Assembly: GCF_000611645.1 (NCBI RefSeq)
Contig: NW_014011934.1
Location: 1 to 11,824, forward strand
DNA: 11,824 nt
Reading direction: 5' to 3'
DNA from: Monoraphidium neglectum
Lineage: Eukaryota > Chlorophyta > Chlorophyceae > Sphaeropleales > Selenastraceae
Shown here: positions 9,884-11,824 of the stretch, piece after piece
Position numbering within the stretch: the first letter of the stretch is position 1
Layout of the letters: each line of letters begins with the position of its first letter
The notes under the pieces: model-generated
Told to the model about the DNA's origin: nothing
Database searches by the model: none
Seen by the model: only the letters and a program-made list of their open reading frames with translations
Program-made: the position numbers and the translations under genes

Positions 9884-11824
9884 ACAAACACACACATATG
9901 CGCGCGCACATACACACATATACACACATGCGTGCGCACACAGTAATGGCAATGATACCAATTGCACACACAAACCCACCTGCACACTCTCTTGCACCAG
10001 GCACTGGCTTCATCAACATCAACGGCTGGGACCCCACCGGCCGCAGCTTCACGCGCATCACAAGGGTTACGGAGGCCGCACCCCAGGGGGCGCGCGTGGT
10101 GTACGTCGAGTCGACAAAGGGCATCAGCGTCGGGCAGCTGGTGCGCCTGTGGATGAGCGACCCGGGAGACAGCAGCCTACTGGCTGAGCTCCATGGCGGC
10201 GGGCGCGCGCCGACGTCGCCCGTGTTCGCAGGTAAGCACTGTGTTTGCGCGCGTTGTGGGGGATGTAGGGGTGGAGAAGGGAGGCATCAGTCCAAGAGAC
10301 CTGTTGGAATTCAAGTATGTACACGCATGCAGGTCCACAAAACCTTCATTATAAGCTGTGGGGCAATCCAGACTATACAGTCAGCTTGTGACATGGTGAC
10401 AAACACCGCAGGCACCAAGGACGCGGTGCGCTTTGTGGCGCGCGTGGAGGACATGGGAGAGACCTGGCTGCGGCTGGAGCGGCCCCTGCCCGTCAAGGTG
10501 CGGCGCCCTGGCCCCCGGTGCTGCGGCAGCACCTTTGCTCTGCTCCGCACGAGCACATCGCAGGTCGGCATGTGCTGTACAACGCATGACGTCATACTCT
10601 CCACCCAGCTGGCAACATCAACTGTTTCAACCCTGAACCCTAATCCAGATCACGCTGGCCTGGAAGCCCGAGGTACACATGTTCATGCCGATGCTGAACG
10701 GAAGCACTGGGGTGCAGGACCTCACCGTGTCATTCAACTGGACGCAGTTCCCTGGCCACTTCAAGGTGGCGGGATGTATGCCTTTAGAATGTGTGCAGGC
10801 GCACAGTCAAGCATCCATCACTGCATTGAAACGGTCAAGGTCGCGCCAATGGCTGATGAGATCCATCAAGGTCACTGGGAAGGTTTGGGGTATCTGCATG
10901 GCCGCCATGCTGGCTCTCGTCGCGTCAAGCGTTTGTTTCGCTGCCGCGCATCCCCACAGGAACAAGGCTGGAACGGGATCCACCTGAACCAAGTGGCCAA
11001 CGGCTGGGTCAAGGACGTCTCCATCGAAAACAGCGACATGGGGGTCTACTTTTGGGGCTGCGTCTTCTGCTCGATCGAGGGGCTGGTGCTAGCGTCGGTG
11101 CCGGCGGAGAGGGGGCCGGAGAGCGGCCACCGCGGCATTTGGCTGGACCACGGGAGCGACAGCCTGATCCGCAAGTGAGCGTTGAAGGGGGCTTGACGGG
11201 CTGAAGTTGCTCGGGTGTCTTCAATGGGCGATTTGTGTCTTTGGTCGGCGGTGGAGCGACCGTCGTCGCAGGCCTTACTAGAAGGGTCGCGGTCCAGCTG
11301 GGCTGCAGCCCCGCCGGTCCCTTTCTTGCAGGCGCAAAAGCACTGCGGCTGACACCCTGTCAACCCCTGTTGGGTTCATTGCATACAATCTCCCAACCCC
11401 TGCGCCCTCAAACCCTCGGCTAGCTACCCCACACGCCACCTCTAAACCCCCTGCGACTCGCAGCTTCACCATCTCAACGCGCTTCTTCCACGACATCACC
11501 GTGGCCGGCTTTGAGCACGGCAGCGTGTTCTCAAACGGCAGGGCGGTTGACCTCGACATCGACCACCACAGGTGAGCGTGTCTTCATTAAAGCAGGTGGT
11601 GCATTGAGGCCCCAGCTGGGTTTTAGGGGTCTGGTTTGAGGGGTGCCTAGTAGCTGTCGTTTTATTCCTTCAAACGTACCTGCTATTGCACGGTTCATGA
11701 GTCACCATAACTGACAGGACAGGATTGTGCAGGAATGCAGCCCTGCCATCGTAACAGAGGCGAGGTGCTGCAGGCTGGAACCTTTCCTGACCCCGCGGCG
11801 AGGCTCGATGTGTACAGTCCCTCC
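2617..11824 (+). CDS. Secreted tandem beta-helix (pectate-lyase-3-like) protein, 3' end beyond window
   Basis: One multi-exon gene. Exon 1 (2617-3652) starts at the first ATG of the open frame. Residues 1 to about 30 form a signal peptide with a long Ala/Leu/Val core. Then come a small domain of unknown kind (about 40-165, two Cys), an Ala/Pro/Gly/Asn linker (about 165-315), and two tandem units of six-Cys module plus beta-helix. The helix signature [15 protein letters not shown] (copy 1) and [15 protein letters not shown] (copy 2) is that of the pectate-lyase-3 superfamily. Exon 16 (8255-8343, phase 2) joins exon 17 (8526-8694) in frame, linking LWQAQR to the linker before the second Cys module. 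No signal peptide or promoter-like break is evident there, so I treat it as a single gene. Likely role: extracellular polysaccharide binding or cleavage in the wall; substrate unknown. One joint (4886-5423) is unresolved. Confidence 0.78.
4388..4442 (+). repeat. (TG)n microsatellite in an intron
   Basis: A TG dinucleotide tract of about 55 bases, interrupted by CATG and CATATG, lies inside the intron 4317-4543 that follows the TYVITR codons. Alternating purine-pyrimidine DNA of this kind can take the Z form. Confidence 0.95.
4544..4564 (+). other. 21-nt microexon encoding RLDITKL
   Basis: Flanked by ATGGCAG| and |GTGAGG, phase 0 on both sides. It supplies the residues between TYVITR and [11 protein letters not shown]; the matching stretch in copy 2 is [19 protein letters not shown]. 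Leaving it out would keep the frame but shorten the helix rung. Confidence 0.65.
8695..9015 (+). other. Intron of the beta-helix gene (321 bp)
   Basis: Donor CCAG|GTGAGA, acceptor GAGCAG|GGCGAG. It joins LFGCQ to GELWRA in phase 0, directly after the sixth cysteine. It contains a short GCC-rich run near 8843-8862. Nothing else is seen. Confidence 0.75.
9733..9808 (+). repeat. 16-bp direct repeat GGTAGCTCCGAGACCC flanking a hairpin
   Basis: Identical copies at 9733-9748 and 9793-9808. Between them GGTTGAA (9756-9762) and TTCAACC (9766-9772) form a perfect 7-bp stem with a 3-base loop. Just outside, AAGGAGGGG follows the first copy and CCTCC the second, which also pair in part. It may be a tiny mobile-element relic or a tandem duplication remnant. 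Confidence 0.8.
9828..9941 (+). repeat. Compound (CA)n microsatellite in an intron
   Basis: CACATG hexamers, then an uninterrupted CA run at 9847-9879, then mixed ACACAT/GCGCGC repeats. Read through as coding it gives long His/Thr runs, which is not a real protein. Confidence 0.95.

Larger units (their letters stand above)
9636..10000 (+). other. Intron of the beta-helix gene (365 bp) with repeats
   Basis: Donor CACG|GTGAGG, acceptor GCACCAG|GCACTG. It joins SQYSHG to TGFININGW in phase 1. It holds a 16-bp direct repeat, a 7-bp hairpin and a long CA microsatellite, listed separately. Confidence 0.8.
8581..11824 (+). repeat. Unit copy 2: six-Cys module and beta-helix domain, open at the 3' end
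   Basis: Exons: end of 8526-8694, then 9016-9235, 9474-9635, 10001-10231, 10412-10497, 10649-10765, 10960-11174, 11464-11571. All joints agree in phase and no correction is needed. The helix begins at about 9141 ([13 protein letters not shown]). The last clear exon ends DLDIDHHR at a donor AG|GTGAGC. Compared with copy 1, the remainder (about 100 residues by analogy) must lie downstream. A short possible exon at 11733-11750 (acceptor GTGCAG, donor GTAACA) would add NAALP-; it is weak. Nothing else coding is seen from 11572 to 11824. Confidence 0.8.

Noticed and set aside
9817..11178. Long open frame of 453 codons
   Set aside because: It reads through the CA microsatellite and several introns. 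Only its pieces 10001-10231, 10960-11174 and similar are real exons in that or other frames.
11733..11750. Short exon NAALP- or a stop (TAA at 11752-11754) ending copy 2 here
   Set aside because: Not counted as firm: it would truncate the helix relative to copy 1, or require an 18-nt exon with an atypical GTAACA donor. The rest of copy 2 more likely continues outside the window.

Overview
The window looks like nuclear DNA from a GC-rich, intron-dense green alga (chlorophyte, possibly a trebouxiophyte; this is inferred from gene style, not proven). Both genes on the + strand are split by many short introns whose donors almost all begin GTG. A TGTAA motif, the usual chlorophyte polyadenylation signal, follows the first gene. 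There are TG/CA microsatellites and TTTAGGG-type telomere-like tracts in introns. I saw no convincing gene on the - strand, no RNA gene, no mobile element and no CRISPR array. All exon models below were made by hand from splice consensus, phase and homology.

Region 1 (1-1977) is the C-terminal part of a CLN3/battenin homologue, a lysosomal or vacuolar membrane protein. Its last membrane segments are spread over four supported exons, and the N-terminal half lies upstream of the window.

Region 2 (1978-2616) is a spacer of about 640 bp. It holds the 3' end of the CLN3 gene and the presumed promoter of the next gene. It contains a perfect 18-bp palindrome, a 14-bp direct repeat and a CACGTG box.

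Region 3 (2617 to beyond the end) is one large gene, open at its 3' end, with about 24 visible exons and roughly 1,280 visible residues. It encodes a secreted protein: a signal peptide, a small unknown N-terminal domain, a long Ala/Pro-rich linker with N-glycosylation sequons, and then two tandem copies of a unit. Each unit is a six-cysteine module followed by a right-handed beta-helix of the pectate-lyase-3 type. The splice phase carries the reading frame from copy 1 into copy 2, so this looks like one protein rather than two genes. The two copies are clearly homologous along their length, yet their intron positions almost never coincide. The probable place of action is the cell wall or extracellular matrix, on a polysaccharide, but no substrate can be read from the sequence. 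The two genes share no evident pathway.
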